Of a DNA stretch of 64,000 bases, positions 25,104 through 34,012 are shown piece after piece (the first letter of the stretch is position 1; every line of letters starts with the position of its first letter). Source of the DNA: TC-15 sp034437275 (lineage in GTDB: Bacteria; Chloroflexota; Anaerolineae; Aggregatilineales; Aggregatilineaceae); contig DAOTUD010000040.1 of the NCBI GenBank assembly GCA_034437275.1, positions 73,007 to 137,006 of the forward strand. The letters are read 5' to 3'. The translations under genes and the position numbers were made by a program. Under the pieces are notes generated by a model that was given only the letters and a program-made list of their open reading frames with translations, had not been told where the DNA came from and searched no databases.

Positions 25104-25249
25104 GGGAAACCTCCATACTCTTTTCTTCGCGCTTCTACGCAGCACCACGCTGCGGCTAGATGCCAGGTAAGCCCTGGATAGGGTTTGCTCAGCCGGGTGA
25201 GTGTACCTCTATTGCGGGGAAAGCTCAAGGGCGAATGCGGCATGACCGC

Positions 25250-25312
25250 TTGACATTTGCTGCGCACGCGCTAGACTATTGAGTGTTTTTTCAACTGAAT
25301 GTATGCTCAATA
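25250..25312 (+). promoter_or_regulatory. Promoter and operator of the arsR-czcD operon
   Basis: A perfect -35 TTGACA at 25250-25255 and TAGACT at 25272-25277 (16-base spacer). An inverted repeat TATTGAG (25277-25283)/CTCAATA (25306-25312) starts at the last base of the -10 and spans the start site. Inside it lies TGAATG-TA-TGCTCA, resembling the TGAAxx-xx-xxTTCA half-site spacing of SmtB/CzrA operators, as well as TTCAACTGAA. This fits autorepression by the ArsR protein. Confidence 0.72.
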
Positions 25313-25328
25313 ATATGCGAGGATCAGT

Positions 25329-25625
25329 GTGGAAACCATAGACAACGATACAATGCAGCGCATGGTCGATCTGTTCAGCGCGGTGGCCGACACCACCCGC
25401 GTGCGCATTGTCCTGCTGGTGTTCGACTGCGAACAGCGCAGCAGCGATATCGCCCGCCGCCTGGAGATGTCCCCGTCCGCTACGTCGCACCAACTGCGCT
25501 GGCTGCGCGAACGGCGCATCCTGGCCAGCCGCAAGCAAGGCCGCGAAACCTACTACCGGCTGGCCGACGACTGCATCCGCGAGTTGATCCGCACCGCGCT
25601 GGGCCACGTCCGTGAGGAGGTGTAG
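25329..25625 (+). CDS. ArsR/SmtB-family metal-responsive repressor
   Basis: 98 residues. A winged helix-turn-helix is clear: LFSAVADTTRVRIVLLV, then SSDIARRLEMSPSATSHQLRWLRER and a wing REYYRL-like GRETYYRLADDC. The C-terminal helix (DDCIRELIRTALGHVREE) has Asp, His and Glu where SmtB/CzrA alpha-5 metal ligands lie; a Cys precedes them. It likely senses Zn(II) or a related divalent ion and controls itself and the CDF exporter beginning three bases after its stop. The start is GTG 25329. Confidence 0.9.
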   Translation: METIDNDTMQRMVDLFSAVADTTRVRIVLLVFDCEQRSSDIARRLEMSPSATSHQLRWLRERRILASRKQGRETYYRLADDCIRELIRTALGHVREEV

Positions 25626-25628
25626 CGT

Positions 25629-26513
25629 ATGGGTCACCACCACGCGCCCGCGACCAGCACCAGCCGCGACCTGCTGATCGCGTTCGCACTCAACGCCGGG
25701 TTCGCCGTCTTCGAGGTGATCGGCGGGCTGTACATTAACAGCGTGGCCGTACTTTCCGACGCACTGCACGACCTGGGCGACAGCATCTCGCTGGGGCTGG
25801 CGTGGGCGCTGGGCAAAAAGGCCGAACAGGGCCGCGACCAGCGTTACTCCTACGGCTACCTGCGCTTTTCGCTGCTCGGCGCGCTGATCAACACCATCGT
25901 GCTGATCGTTGGCTCGTTGGTGATCCTGCGCGAGGCGATCCCGCGCCTGCTGGCCCCGGAACCGTTCGACGCGGTGGGCATGATCGGCTTTGCGCTGGTC
26001 GGGATCACCGTCAACGGGATCGCGGCGCTGCGGCTGCGCGGGCACGGCTCTGCCAATGCGCAGGTGGTCGGCTGGCACCTGCTGGAGGATGTGCTGGGGT
26101 GGGGTGCGGTGCTGATCGTGGGCATCGTGTCGCTGTTCGTGGACTGGCCGGTGCTCGACCCGCTGCTGTCGATTGGAATCACGCTGTACGTGTTGTATAA
26201 CGTGATCGGCGCGCTGCGCGACACGCTCAACCTGTTTTTGCAGGCCGTGCCGGCTGATATCGACCTGGGGCACGTCGCGCAGCAGTTGCGCGGGGTGGAC
26301 GGCGTGCAGGACTTGCACCACATGCACCTGTGGTCACTGGATGGCGAGCATCACGTCTTCTCGACGCACCTGGTGGTCGATGAGGACACCAGCAAGCAGG
26401 CCGCGCTGTGCATCAAGCAGGACTGCCGCCGCGCGCTGTCCGACCTGGACCTGGCGCACGTCACCCTCGAGATCGAATACGGCGAGCAGGACTGCTCGAT
26501 GAATTCTGCGTAG
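25629..26513 (+). CDS. Cation diffusion facilitator (Zn2+/Cd2+ exporter)
   Basis: 294 residues with six transmembrane helices. ALHDLGDS and HLLEDVLGW supply the HxxxD metal-binding pairs of helices 2 and 5. The N-terminus has a His cluster (MGHHHAP). The C-terminal cytoplasmic domain (VDGVQDLHHMHLWSLDGEHHVFSTHLVV) has the usual CDF metal-binding His-rich pattern. With the adjacent ArsR gene this is a CzcD/ZitB-type efflux operon that removes zinc, cadmium or cobalt using the proton gradient. Confidence 0.93.
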   Translation: MGHHHAPATSTSRDLLIAFALNAGFAVFEVIGGLYINSVAVLSDALHDLGDSISLGLAWALGKKAEQGRDQRYSYGYLRFSLLGALINTIVLIVGSLVILREAIPRLLAPEPFDAVGMIGFALVGITVNGIAALRLRGHGSANAQVVGWHLLEDVLGWGAVLIVGIVSLFVDWPVLDPLLSIGITLYVLYNVIGALRDTLNLFLQAVPADIDLGHVAQQLRGVDGVQDLHHMHLWSLDGEHHVFSTHLVVDEDTSKQAALCIKQDCRRALSDLDLAHVTLEIEYGEQDCSMNSA

Positions 26514-26592
26514 GCGATGCGGAAGATAGGCCACCTGACCCAGGCGGAAATGAGCGCGGTGGCAGATGGAGCCGGCAGCGCGATCCAGTATG

Positions 26593-27204
26593 TTAGGGTT
26601 CAATGTGTAGGTGGTGTGCTGTGCCCGGCTGCTTACGCCATTTGCGAATGAGCAGGGCGAACATCACCATATCGATCACGGTGTGGGCGGCCATCGCGGC
26701 CCACAGCCCGTCCCGCCACAGCACCAGCCCGCCCAGCAGCAGGCCCGCCACCGTCGCATACACGAAGTACGCGCGGGTGATGCCGTGCAGCGCGCCGAAG
26801 ATGAGCGCCGTGAGCGGCCAGCCGAGCACTGGCTGCATCGCGCCCCGGAACAGGATTTCCTCCGGAATGCCGGCCACCAAGCCGAAGATCACCGCGTGAT
26901 GGTAGCCCAGCGCGTCGATGTCCAGCGTTTCGGCCAGCAGCCTTTCGATGCGGCGCAGCGCCGGCACAACGTCCAGCAGCTTCCACGCCGCCAGCGCGAA
27001 GCCCAGCCCGAGGGCTGCCCCGAGGGCCAGATCGCGGCCCCAGGCCTGGGCCGGGAACCAGGCCGCGCCCATATCCTGCCCGCGCAGCAGCCCGGCCCAC
27101 ACCACGCCTATCGTCATCATCGCCAGGCCGAACAGCAAGCCATAGTGCGCGAGCTGGTCGGGGGCCATGCGTTCGGTCTGTTCAAGTTGTTCCGAATTAC
27201 TCAT
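26593..27204 (-). CDS. CPBP-family intramembrane metalloprotease
   Basis: 203 residues, about five transmembrane helices. The family motifs are GIPEEILFRGAMQ (EExxxR), FGALHGI (FxxxH) and AAHTVIDMVMF (HxxxN/D). Such proteins include prenyl-endopeptidase-like and bacteriocin-immunity proteins. Of the two adjacent ATG codons, 27204 has the better spaced AGGGA site. It is divergent from the sigma factor gene. Confidence 0.85.
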   Translation of the reverse strand: MSNSEQLEQTERMAPDQLAHYGLLFGLAMMTIGVVWAGLLRGQDMGAAWFPAQAWGRDLALGAALGLGFALAAWKLLDVVPALRRIERLLAETLDIDALGYHHAVIFGLVAGIPEEILFRGAMQPVLGWPLTALIFGALHGITRAYFVYATVAGLLLGGLVLWRDGLWAAMAAHTVIDMVMFALLIRKWRKQPGTAHHLHIEP

Positions 27205-27429
27205 CATTCCCTAACGTTCTGTGAATACGCTTCTTATAGTCAGTGGATACTATAGTGTCGCTAGAGATTACAAAGGCAGTGAGACTACCTGGGTGCACAT
27301 GAATGAATCTTTTTGGCACCTGATCGCATCTGAATATATAGAACGGTGCCGCTAACCATCACCATTGTGCCCAAACACCGCACGCGATGCAACTGCAGGG
27401 AGAACGACCAATCCTTTTTACGGAATTTG

Positions 27430-27435
27430 TATAAT
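27430..27435 (+). promoter_or_regulatory. Consensus -10 element before the sigma factor gene
   Basis: TATAAT at 27430-27435 lies 80 bases before ATG 27516; its -35 region is weak. The 311-base AT-rich gap 27205-27515 also has an 8-base palindrome ACTATAGT (27249-27256) and a GGCACC/GGTGCC inverted repeat (27315-27320, 27345-27350); nothing else is apparent. Confidence 0.5.
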
Positions 27436-27515
27436 TCTCATCTTTTTTATCTTGAAAAACAGCGCGTAACATAGTATCATTAGTGCAACGGTGAATGTGG
27501 GTTTGGACGGCGGTT

Positions 27516-28553
27516 ATGGCGAAAGGGAAACCAACAGTGTTCGCAGCAAAAGAGAACAAAAGCAAACGTTCCACGCTCGAAATGATGATTGACAACCAGC
27601 CTGATGACAAAACGAAACGCCAGAATCCGGCGCACATGCCATCGGTGGACGCGGACCTGTTGCAATTCTATTTCCGTGATATTCGCCCGATTTCCGAGCC
27701 AATCGACTCCGACCGCGAGCAGGCCCTCGCCAAGATGGTCCAGGCTTCCAACGAAGCCCAGCGGCGTTTGGAGGAAAACGAAGCGATTGACGATGTCGAG
27801 GCGTTTTACGACGTGATGGAAATCGGCGAAACCGCCCGCCAGGAATTGATCATGGCCAACACGCGCCTGGTGATTTCGATCGCCAAGAAATACCAGGGGC
27901 GCGGGCTGCCCTTGCCGGACCTGATCCAGGAGGGCAACCTGGGGCTGATGAAAGCGGTCGACCGGTTCGATCCGGCGCGCGGGGTGCGGCTGAGCACCTA
28001 CGCGACGTGGTGGATCCGCCAGTCGATTGCCCGCGCTGCCGGGGATCGCGGGCGCACCATTCGCCTGCCGATCAACCAGGGCCAGCGTTGGGGCCGGCTG
28101 CGCCGCACGGCGGAAAAACTGGCGCAGAAGCTCGGACGCGAGCCAACCTACGAAGAGTTGGCCGCCGAAAGCGACCTGACGCCCGAGCAGGTCGAGACGA
28201 CGATGCTCGCCGCGCGCGAACCCGTCCAACTCGACGAACTGATCGGCGAGGAAGAAAATCGCCCGCGCGCCGACCTGGTGGCCGACAAGGAAAGCGAACT
28301 GCCAGAGGAAGCCGCAGCCCAGCAGCTCCTGGTCGAATCGATCAGCTTCTTGCTGGGGGCGCTGCCCCCGCGTGAGGCCCGGATCATCCGGCTGCGCTTC
28401 GGCCTGGAAGACGGCGACACGCACAGCATGTCCCAGATCGGGCAGTTGATGGGCTACAGCCGCGAGCGCATTCGCCAGCTTCAGCACGCGGCGCTCAGCA
28501 AGCTGCGGCAGATGCAAACCGAGTATGGCCTGACGGACTACATCGACGACTGA
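27516..28553 (+). CDS. Sigma-70 family RNA polymerase sigma factor (primary-type, group 1/2)
   Basis: 345 residues. Region 1.2 is DLLQFYFRDIRPIS. Region 2 has RLVISIAKKYQGRGLPLPDLIQEGNLGLMKAVDRFDP followed by STYATWWIRQSIARA, the -10-binding region. Region 3 follows, and region 4 is LPPREARIIRLRFGLEDG with SMSQIGQLMGYSRERIRQLQ, the -35 helix-turn-helix. Region 1.1 is lacking or very short. It fits SigA/RpoD or a close group 2 factor. ATG 27516 is favoured over the upstream GTG, though both have weak ribosome sites. A strong terminator follows. Confidence 0.9.
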   Translation: MAKGKPTVFAAKENKSKRSTLEMMIDNQPDDKTKRQNPAHMPSVDADLLQFYFRDIRPISEPIDSDREQALAKMVQASNEAQRRLEENEAIDDVEAFYDVMEIGETARQELIMANTRLVISIAKKYQGRGLPLPDLIQEGNLGLMKAVDRFDPARGVRLSTYATWWIRQSIARAAGDRGRTIRLPINQGQRWGRLRRTAEKLAQKLGREPTYEELAAESDLTPEQVETTMLAAREPVQLDELIGEEENRPRADLVADKESELPEEAAAQQLLVESISFLLGALPPREARIIRLRFGLEDGDTHSMSQIGQLMGYSRERIRQLQHAALSKLRQMQTEYGLTDYIDD

Positions 28554-28595
28554 CAACACTGCTTACTTCACACTGTGATCCCCCTCATAGTGGTG

Positions 28596-28635
28596 GCCTG
28601 GCCGGGTGGCATCTGTCCCCCGGTCAGGCGTTTTT
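28596..28635 (+). terminator. Intrinsic terminator of the sigma factor gene
   Basis: GCCTG-G-CCGGG (28596-28606) pairs with CCCGG-T-CAGGC (28619-28629), followed by a TTTTT run at 28631-28635. Confidence 0.85.
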
Positions 28636-28689
28636 GTGCCGCTAATTGTTTTTAACCTGCATTTTTAAACTACTAAAATTAAATTTAAT

Positions 28690-28717
28690 GTGTCAGAATA
28701 TGGATTTAGTGTAAAAT
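28690..28717 (+). promoter_or_regulatory. Candidate promoter of the acyltransferase-FHA operon
   Basis: GTGTCA at 28690-28695 and TAAAAT at 28712-28717 with a 16-base spacer, in a locally AT-rich stretch 62 bases before the ATG. Confidence 0.45.
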
Positions 28718-28779
28718 GGACACAGCGGCCCGGACCGGGCCGTATTCGGCATGTCACAGAGGCGAAGGACGTTTGGGGA

Positions 28780-29883
28780 ATGACAAAACGACAGATGAAC
28801 TATTACTACCGGCGGAAGTTTATTCGGCGGCTGGGGCGCGTCTTGCAGGCGTTGTTCACACGCACGACCGTCACCGGCCTGGAGAATGTGCCCAAAGAAG
28901 GCCCTTACATCGCGGTTGGCAACCACGCCGCCGCGATTGAGGTGGCGCTGATGGTGGTCAACTTGCCGCATATCCCGGAACTGGTCGGCAACGGTGATAT
29001 TCCCTTCGACCCGACCTTCCGCGTTATGGCCAGTTGGTACCGCTTTATTCCGGTGCGGCGTGGCTATGTGGACCGCAAGGCGCTGGACGAGATGCGGCGT
29101 GTGCTGAATGAGGGGCATGTGTTGGGCGCATTCCCGGAGGGCGGCACCTGGGACCACGACCTGCGCAGCGCGCGGCCAGGCGTGGCCTGGCTCAGCCAGC
29201 AGACCGGCGTCCCGATTGTGCCGGTCGGCTTTGGCGGGGTGTTGGGCGCGTTCGGCCAGATTTTCCGGCTCAAGCGCCCGCACCTGTCGGTTTCGATTGG
29301 CCCGGCGATTCCACCGGTGCCCCGGCCTACGTCCCCGCGCGAGCGCAAGCGGGTGATCCAGGATGCCAGCGAGGAGATTATGCGCCGCATCCGGTCGCTG
29401 CTGCCGCCGGACGAACGCCGGGGCGGGCCGAAGATCAAGGACGAGGCGTACGCTTTCCAGGTGGAGCTGACCAGCCAGTCCGGCCAGCCGGTCGCGCTGC
29501 CCGACGATCTGTCGATTATGCACGGCGAAGACCTGGCCTACTACTTCCACCGGAATGTGCTGCTTGAGGTGATCTATCGCAACTACAAGATCAAGGACGC
29601 CAAACCGCTGGCGGAGTATCCCGAACTCACCGACCCGGCGCGGTTGGGGTCGGCGCTGGATGCGGCGCTGGACTTCTACGAGGGGCAGCCGGTCTTCCTC
29701 AGCTACCGGCTGGGCCACGAGCGCGCCGAGCGCGTGGTCGAGGGGCTGCATTCGCTGCGCGAGGCGATGGCCTGGGCCGCTGCTCAAGGGCACGAGATGC
29801 GCCTTATTCCAGAACGTACTATAATAAAGCCGGGAGGTAAGACAGAGACATTTGTCGAGCCGAGTGTCAAGCGGGAGTACTGA
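28780..29883 (+). CDS. PlsC-type 1-acylglycerol-3-phosphate acyltransferase
   Basis: 367 residues, longer than a typical PlsC by about 130. The acyltransferase core spans about 25-215. The catalytic motif is NHAAAIE (His49, with Glu in place of the Asp of HxxxxD), and FPEGGTW is the substrate-phosphate motif. GVPIVPVGFGG and PRPTSPRERKRVI complete the domain. The C-terminal extension is not membrane-spanning and I cannot assign it. It acylates lysophosphatidate or a related lipid. ATG 28780 has GAAGGA upstream; an earlier in-frame start would add unlike residues. The FHA gene begins 15 bases after its stop. Confidence 0.85.
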   Translation: MTKRQMNYYYRRKFIRRLGRVLQALFTRTTVTGLENVPKEGPYIAVGNHAAAIEVALMVVNLPHIPELVGNGDIPFDPTFRVMASWYRFIPVRRGYVDRKALDEMRRVLNEGHVLGAFPEGGTWDHDLRSARPGVAWLSQQTGVPIVPVGFGGVLGAFGQIFRLKRPHLSVSIGPAIPPVPRPTSPRERKRVIQDASEEIMRRIRSLLPPDERRGGPKIKDEAYAFQVELTSQSGQPVALPDDLSIMHGEDLAYYFHRNVLLEVIYRNYKIKDAKPLAEYPELTDPARLGSALDAALDFYEGQPVFLSYRLGHERAERVVEGLHSLREAMAWAAAQGHEMRLIPERTIIKPGGKTETFVEPSVKREY

Positions 29884-29898
29884 ATGGAGTGCTGAACT

Positions 29899-30519
29899 AT
29901 GCAGCAGGGTCAGGTCTGCAAGAACTGTGGGAGAAACAACGACGCGGGGGCGCTCTACTGTCTGGCATGTGGTCACATTCTACCGGCGGGGATGAAACGG
30001 GTAGCGACCCATGCGCTGGAGGACGAGCAAAGCCTGAAGCCTCAAGTCCGTTGGGGCACGGCCTATTTTGGCGATCACAGTGTGCTGCGGATTCACGTCC
30101 GCCACTCCGGAGAGATCGTCGAGACGCGCTTCAAGGAAGCGTGCGTGTTGGGCCGCGAAATCGAGGAATCGCACCCCGATCTTGACCTGACGCCCTACGA
30201 CGCGGTCAAGCTGGGCGTCTCGCGGCAGCATGTCCGGCTGACGCAGAAGATCGCGACGATCATGGTCGAGGACCTGGGCAGCCGCAACGGGACATTTCTC
30301 AACGGCGAACGGCTGATCCCCAAGCAGCCGCGCGTGCTGCGCAACGAGGACGAGCTGCGCTTGGGGCATATGGTGCTGCGCATTTCGTTCCGCAGCGCAC
30401 CCAAACCCGGCACCGACGCCAACACCAGCCCCGGTACGGGCACCAACGTCGGCCCCAACACCGGCAGCGCTACTAACACGAACACCAAACCCGGTAGCCC
30501 TAACGTGTCCGGCTCATAA
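29899..30519 (+). CDS. Zinc-ribbon/FHA-domain protein
   Basis: 206 residues. Cys7, Cys10, Cys21 and Cys24 form an N-terminal zinc ribbon (CKNCG and CLACGH). An FHA domain spans about 85-165, with VLGREIEES, GVSRQHVRL and GSRNGTFLNGE giving the phosphothreonine-binding residues. The tail is a Thr/Gly/Asn-rich low-complexity stretch. FHA domains bind phosphothreonine on substrates of Ser/Thr kinases such as the one at 61.9 kb. It is co-transcribed with the acyltransferase gene, and ends at a strong terminator. Confidence 0.9.
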   Translation: MQQGQVCKNCGRNNDAGALYCLACGHILPAGMKRVATHALEDEQSLKPQVRWGTAYFGDHSVLRIHVRHSGEIVETRFKEACVLGREIEESHPDLDLTPYDAVKLGVSRQHVRLTQKIATIMVEDLGSRNGTFLNGERLIPKQPRVLRNEDELRLGHMVLRISFRSAPKPGTDANTSPGTGTNVGPNTGSATNTNTKPGSPNVSGS

Positions 30520-30524
30520 AAACG

Positions 30525-30552
30525 ACACCGGGGAAGCACTCCCCGGTGTTTT
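30525..30552. terminator. Bidirectional intrinsic terminator
   Basis: ACACCGGGGA (30525-30534) and TCCCCGGTGT (30540-30549) form a perfect ten-base stem with an AGCAC loop, then TTTT. On the minus strand a T run (CGTTTTTATG) also follows, so it serves the convergent der gene as well. Confidence 0.9.
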
Positions 30553-30580
30553 CATTGCGATGAATTTGTGCGGCGGCCTG

Positions 30581-31951
30581 CTAGGTTGCCTTGCGCCGCC
30601 GTTCGCGCACCAGCAGCCGGATCGGCGTGCCGGTGAACGGATACACGCGCCGGATCTGGTTTTCCAGATAGCGCTCGTAGGTGAAGTGCAGCAGCTTGCG
30701 GTCGTTGACGTGCAGCAGGATCGTGGGCGGATCGACGCGCACCTGCTGCGCCATGAAGATCTTCAGCGGGCGCGGCTGTTTGGTCTGCGGGGCGTGCCGC
30801 AGCAATGCCTCGCGGATCAGCTTGTTGAGCTGGCTGGTGGGGATGCGCATGAAGCGCTCGTCCTGCACCCGCGCGGCAGTCTCCAGCACGGTGTGCACGC
30901 GCTGCCCGGTCTTGGCGCTGATGAACAGCACCGGCACATACGGCATAAAGGCCAGTTCGTAGCGCACCCAGTCCATGTACTCGTTGATGGTGTGCGTGTC
31001 CTTCTCGATGGCGTCCCATTTGTTGACCAGCACGATCACGCTGCGCATCTCGTCTTTGATCATCCCGGCGATGTGGGCGTCCTGCTGGGTGATGCCTTCG
31101 GTGGCATCGAGCAGCAGCAGCGCCACATCTGCACGCTGGATGGCCTTCAGGGCGCGCAGCACGCTGTATTTTTCCACGCCGGGCGCGATCTTGCCGCGCC
31201 GCCGGATGCCTGCCGTGTCGATCAGCGTGAACGGCAGCCCCTCCCAGGTGAGCTGAATGTCGACCGCGTCGCGCGTGGTCCCCGCGACGGGGCTGACGAT
31301 GGCGCGCTCCTGGCCCAGCAGCTTGTTGAGCAGCGAGCTTTTGCCGACGTTGGGCCGCCCGACGATGGCCAGCTTGATCGACTCGTCCTCTTCCTCGTAC
31401 TCCTCGCCGGGCGCGAAGGGCAGCGCCGCCACCACTGCATCCAGCAGATCGCCGGTGCCGGTGCCGTGCAGCGCCGAGACCGGGTACACCGCGCCCATGC
31501 CCAGCCCGTAGAACTCGAAGGCGTCATCGTGGCGCGGGCGGTTGTCGGTTTTGTTGGCCGCGACCAGCACCGGCTTATCGGTGCGTCGCAGGATGTCGGT
31601 GACTTCCTCGTCGGCGGCGGTGATGCCCTGGATGGTATCCACGACCAGCACTACCACGTCCGCCTCCTCGATGGCCAGCAGGGCCTGGGCGCGGATCTCG
31701 CTCACGAACTGGCCGCTGCCTTCTTCCAGCGGGCTGCCAGTGTCGGCGAGCTTGGGCTGGTAGACTTCCAGCCCGCCGGTATCGACCACGGTGAAGGTGA
31801 CGCCGTTCCAGTCACAGTCGCCGGTCAGCCGGTCGCGCGTGGTGCCGGGCACGTCGGAGACGACGGCTTTGCGCTGCCCGACCAGCCGGTTGAACAGCGC
31901 CGATTTGCCTACATTCGGTCGCCCAACCAGGGCGACAAGTGGTTTTCGCAT
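30581..31951 (-). CDS. der: Ribosome-assembly GTPase Der (EngA)
   Basis: 456 residues with two tandem GTPase domains: P-loops GRPNVGKS at about 10-17 and 198-205, with DTGG and DTAGI G3 motifs and NKTD/NKWD G4 motifs. The C-terminal KH-like domain ends RLLVRERRRKAT. It is an essential factor of 50S subunit maturation. The start is ATG 31951, directly before MRKPLVALVGRPN; the longer frame (to 32071) has no homologous content. It is convergent with the FHA gene and shares its terminator. Confidence 0.97.
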   Translation of the reverse strand: MRKPLVALVGRPNVGKSALFNRLVGQRKAVVSDVPGTTRDRLTGDCDWNGVTFTVVDTGGLEVYQPKLADTGSPLEEGSGQFVSEIRAQALLAIEEADVVVLVVDTIQGITAADEEVTDILRRTDKPVLVAANKTDNRPRHDDAFEFYGLGMGAVYPVSALHGTGTGDLLDAVVAALPFAPGEEYEEEDESIKLAIVGRPNVGKSSLLNKLLGQERAIVSPVAGTTRDAVDIQLTWEGLPFTLIDTAGIRRRGKIAPGVEKYSVLRALKAIQRADVALLLLDATEGITQQDAHIAGMIKDEMRSVIVLVNKWDAIEKDTHTINEYMDWVRYELAFMPYVPVLFISAKTGQRVHTVLETAARVQDERFMRIPTSQLNKLIREALLRHAPQTKQPRPLKIFMAQQVRVDPPTILLHVNDRKLLHFTYERYLENQIRRVYPFTGTPIRLLVRERRRKAT

Positions 31952-32308
31952 GGTATATGTTCTTTGTCTTGTTAGATGGTCGTTGATGTTGGTGGCGGGC
32001 ACGTGTGCCCATCCGCTTGATTTTAACAAATTCAGCGGCAGGTGAGAAGGTCGAGTGTGGGCAGTAGACAAAACAAAAGGGAAGGGGCGGGGACTCCTTC
32101 CCTTGTCGTACTAACAGGGCTTCCGCAAAAGGTGGGTCAGGTGGGGGTGGGGAGCATACGGGTATGCGTAACCCTGTCAATACCATTTCAACCACAGCAG
32201 GGATATCATTCCTTCCTCTGCTTGAACACACTATAACACGTAGAAATTAAGACGAAATTTAAATTCCTAAGGAATTTATTGACAATTTCCGAAGGTTTTG
32301 TGAAGAAG

Positions 32309-32342
32309 CGACCGAAGACGCTGTGTACAGGGCCTTCGGTCG
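32309..32342. repeat. Inverted repeat downstream of the glsB-like gene
   Basis: CGACCGAAG at 32309-32317 and CTTCGGTCG at 32334-32342 can form a nine-base stem. No T run follows in either direction. The gap 31952-32392 contains it, an A+T-rich tract, and a TATAGT near 32230-32235 on the minus strand that may be a der promoter; I see no gene in it. Confidence 0.5.
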
Positions 32343-32392
32343 GGAGCTGTTGAGTTGAATTGTGGTTAGCAAACAGTTAGTGCGATCCCGTG

Positions 32393-32671
32393 CTAGCGCC
32401 GCCGCGCCAGCACGCGCGCCAGCATGATGAGGATGATCGCGCCAATGGTCGCCACCAACAGGTCCGCCAGGTTAAACTCCTTCTTGAGCAGACCAGGCAG
32501 GTCGTCGGTTAGGCCGAGTGCATCGAACAGGTAGCCACCGAGGACGGCTCCTAACAACCCGGCCAGCGTGGTTTCCAACAGTCCCATGTCGCGGCTGACC
32601 AGCGATCGGGCGGCGATACCGGCCATCAGGCCGATGAACAACCAAGCGATAAGCGATGCGGTTTCTGGCAT
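32393..32671 (-). CDS. GlsB/YeaQ/YmgE-family small membrane protein
   Basis: 92 residues, three hydrophobic helices. The family signature is IAWLFIGLMAGIAARSLVSRD with a following LLETTLAGLLGAVLGGYLF, matching the transglycosylase-associated protein (GlsB/YeaQ) group found in stress regulons. ATG 32671 has AAGGAG eight bases upstream and starts 19 bases after the cdaR stop, so it ends the operon. It probably sits in the cell membrane; biochemical role is unknown. Confidence 0.9.
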   Translation of the reverse strand: MPETASLIAWLFIGLMAGIAARSLVSRDMGLLETTLAGLLGAVLGGYLFDALGLTDDLPGLLKKEFNLADLLVATIGAIILIMLARVLARRR

Positions 32672-32690
32672 GGTGCCAACTCCTTTTTTT

Positions 32691-34010
32691 TTAATCGGAC
32701 GGTGAGGCGTCATCAGAACCGGTCGGCGTGACGGTCCCCGGCGTGCTGGCTGGGGCCGGGGTGGGGTTGAGGGCTTCGATGGTCACGCTGAGCTGCTCCG
32801 GGCTGACGCTGAAGTTCAGGTCGCTGTCGGTCGGCTCCCCGACCTGGCGCACGGTGGGCATCACCTGGTGGTTGCCCGGCGGAAGTTCGCTCAGGTCGAC
32901 CACGACGCGCAGGTCGTTTTGCTGCGGCAGTTCGGCTTCCGGCCCGACGACCGTCACGGTGACGGTGTTGGGCAGCCCGGTGGCCTGGAACACGGTTGTG
33001 TCCAGCCCGATCGGCTCCAGCGGCACTTCCGGGAAGTCGCGGCTGCCGCGTACCGGGGAGATCACCACCGTGACGCTGATCAACTGGTTTTCCGATACCA
33101 GCCGTACGTCGGGCGGCAAGTCTAGCTCGACCTCGGTGGTGAAGATTTCAGTTTTGTCGGCGAGGTCGATCGGTACGGTGCGTACTACGCTTTTCATCTC
33201 CTCGATGGCGTCTGGATCGCCGGTGACGCCGACCGTGCGCGGCGTGATGTCGGCGTAGCCCTCGAACAGGTAGCCGGGCGGGGGATCGGTGCGCGCGGGC
33301 AGCACCTCGACCGGGGTCACGTCTTCGCGCGGCTGGACATCGACCGAGCAGGTGACGCGCCGCGGCTCCATGTCCAGGCTGCTGATCGCCACGCCGTTTT
33401 CCTGGACCAGGATCACCGGGAACGTTTCGCCCACGATCGGGTTGCGGTCGTTGCTCAGGTTCAGCCGCACCTCGGCATGGTCGACCCGTTCGACGCGCTC
33501 GGCGCTGCCCCGGATCGTAACCTCGGTCACGTCACAGGCGGGCATGGTGGGGTAGGTGTAGCCCAGCGGCGGTTCCTCGCTGACGATGGTCCGCAGCGGG
33601 ACGCGCTTTTCGGCTTCCTTGTCGATGCTCAGCGTGAGGGTGCTGGGCCGGATCGCGACGACCTGCCCGTGCAGCGGCGACATCACGTCGCCTTCCATCT
33701 CGACGCGGTACTCTCCCGGCTCGCGCATGTCGGTCAGGTCGGCCACGATCTCGATATCTTCCGACACCAGCAAGTCCCAATCCTGTTGGGGCGCGCGCAC
33801 CAGGGCGCTGGCCATCGCCGGGCTGGGCGAGTGGACCAGCACGTAGCCGGCGGGCAGTTCGACCGTGATCCGCACGTTGTCGATCTCGCGCTGCTCGAGC
33901 GGGTTGTTGGACATGTTAGCGCCGATCCAGATCACCAACGCCAGGAACAGCGCGGCCGCCATCCATCCCAGGTTGCGCAGTACTAAGCTGGTTACGGGTT
34001 GTTGGCGCAT
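32691..34010 (-). CDS. cdaR: YbbR-domain protein (CdaR)
   Basis: 439 residues. One N-terminal transmembrane helix (LGWMAAALFLALVIWIGANM) is followed by a long extracytoplasmic region with about four YbbR-like beta repeats; the repeat TVELPAGYVLV, LPLRTIVS-like RVPLRTIVSEEPPLGY and TVGVTGDPDAIEEMKSV show them. The C-terminus is a Pro/Thr/Ser linker. CdaR proteins bind and regulate the diadenylate cyclase CdaA. The gene starts two bases after the cdaA stop, so the two are co-translated. Confidence 0.92.
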   Translation of the reverse strand: MRQQPVTSLVLRNLGWMAAALFLALVIWIGANMSNNPLEQREIDNVRITVELPAGYVLVHSPSPAMASALVRAPQQDWDLLVSEDIEIVADLTDMREPGEYRVEMEGDVMSPLHGQVVAIRPSTLTLSIDKEAEKRVPLRTIVSEEPPLGYTYPTMPACDVTEVTIRGSAERVERVDHAEVRLNLSNDRNPIVGETFPVILVQENGVAISSLDMEPRRVTCSVDVQPREDVTPVEVLPARTDPPPGYLFEGYADITPRTVGVTGDPDAIEEMKSVVRTVPIDLADKTEIFTTEVELDLPPDVRLVSENQLISVTVVISPVRGSRDFPEVPLEPIGLDTTVFQATGLPNTVTVTVVGPEAELPQQNDLRVVVDLSELPPGNHQVMPTVRQVGEPTDSDLNFSVSPEQLSVTIEALNPTPAPASTPGTVTPTGSDDASPSD

Positions 34011-34012
34011 CG

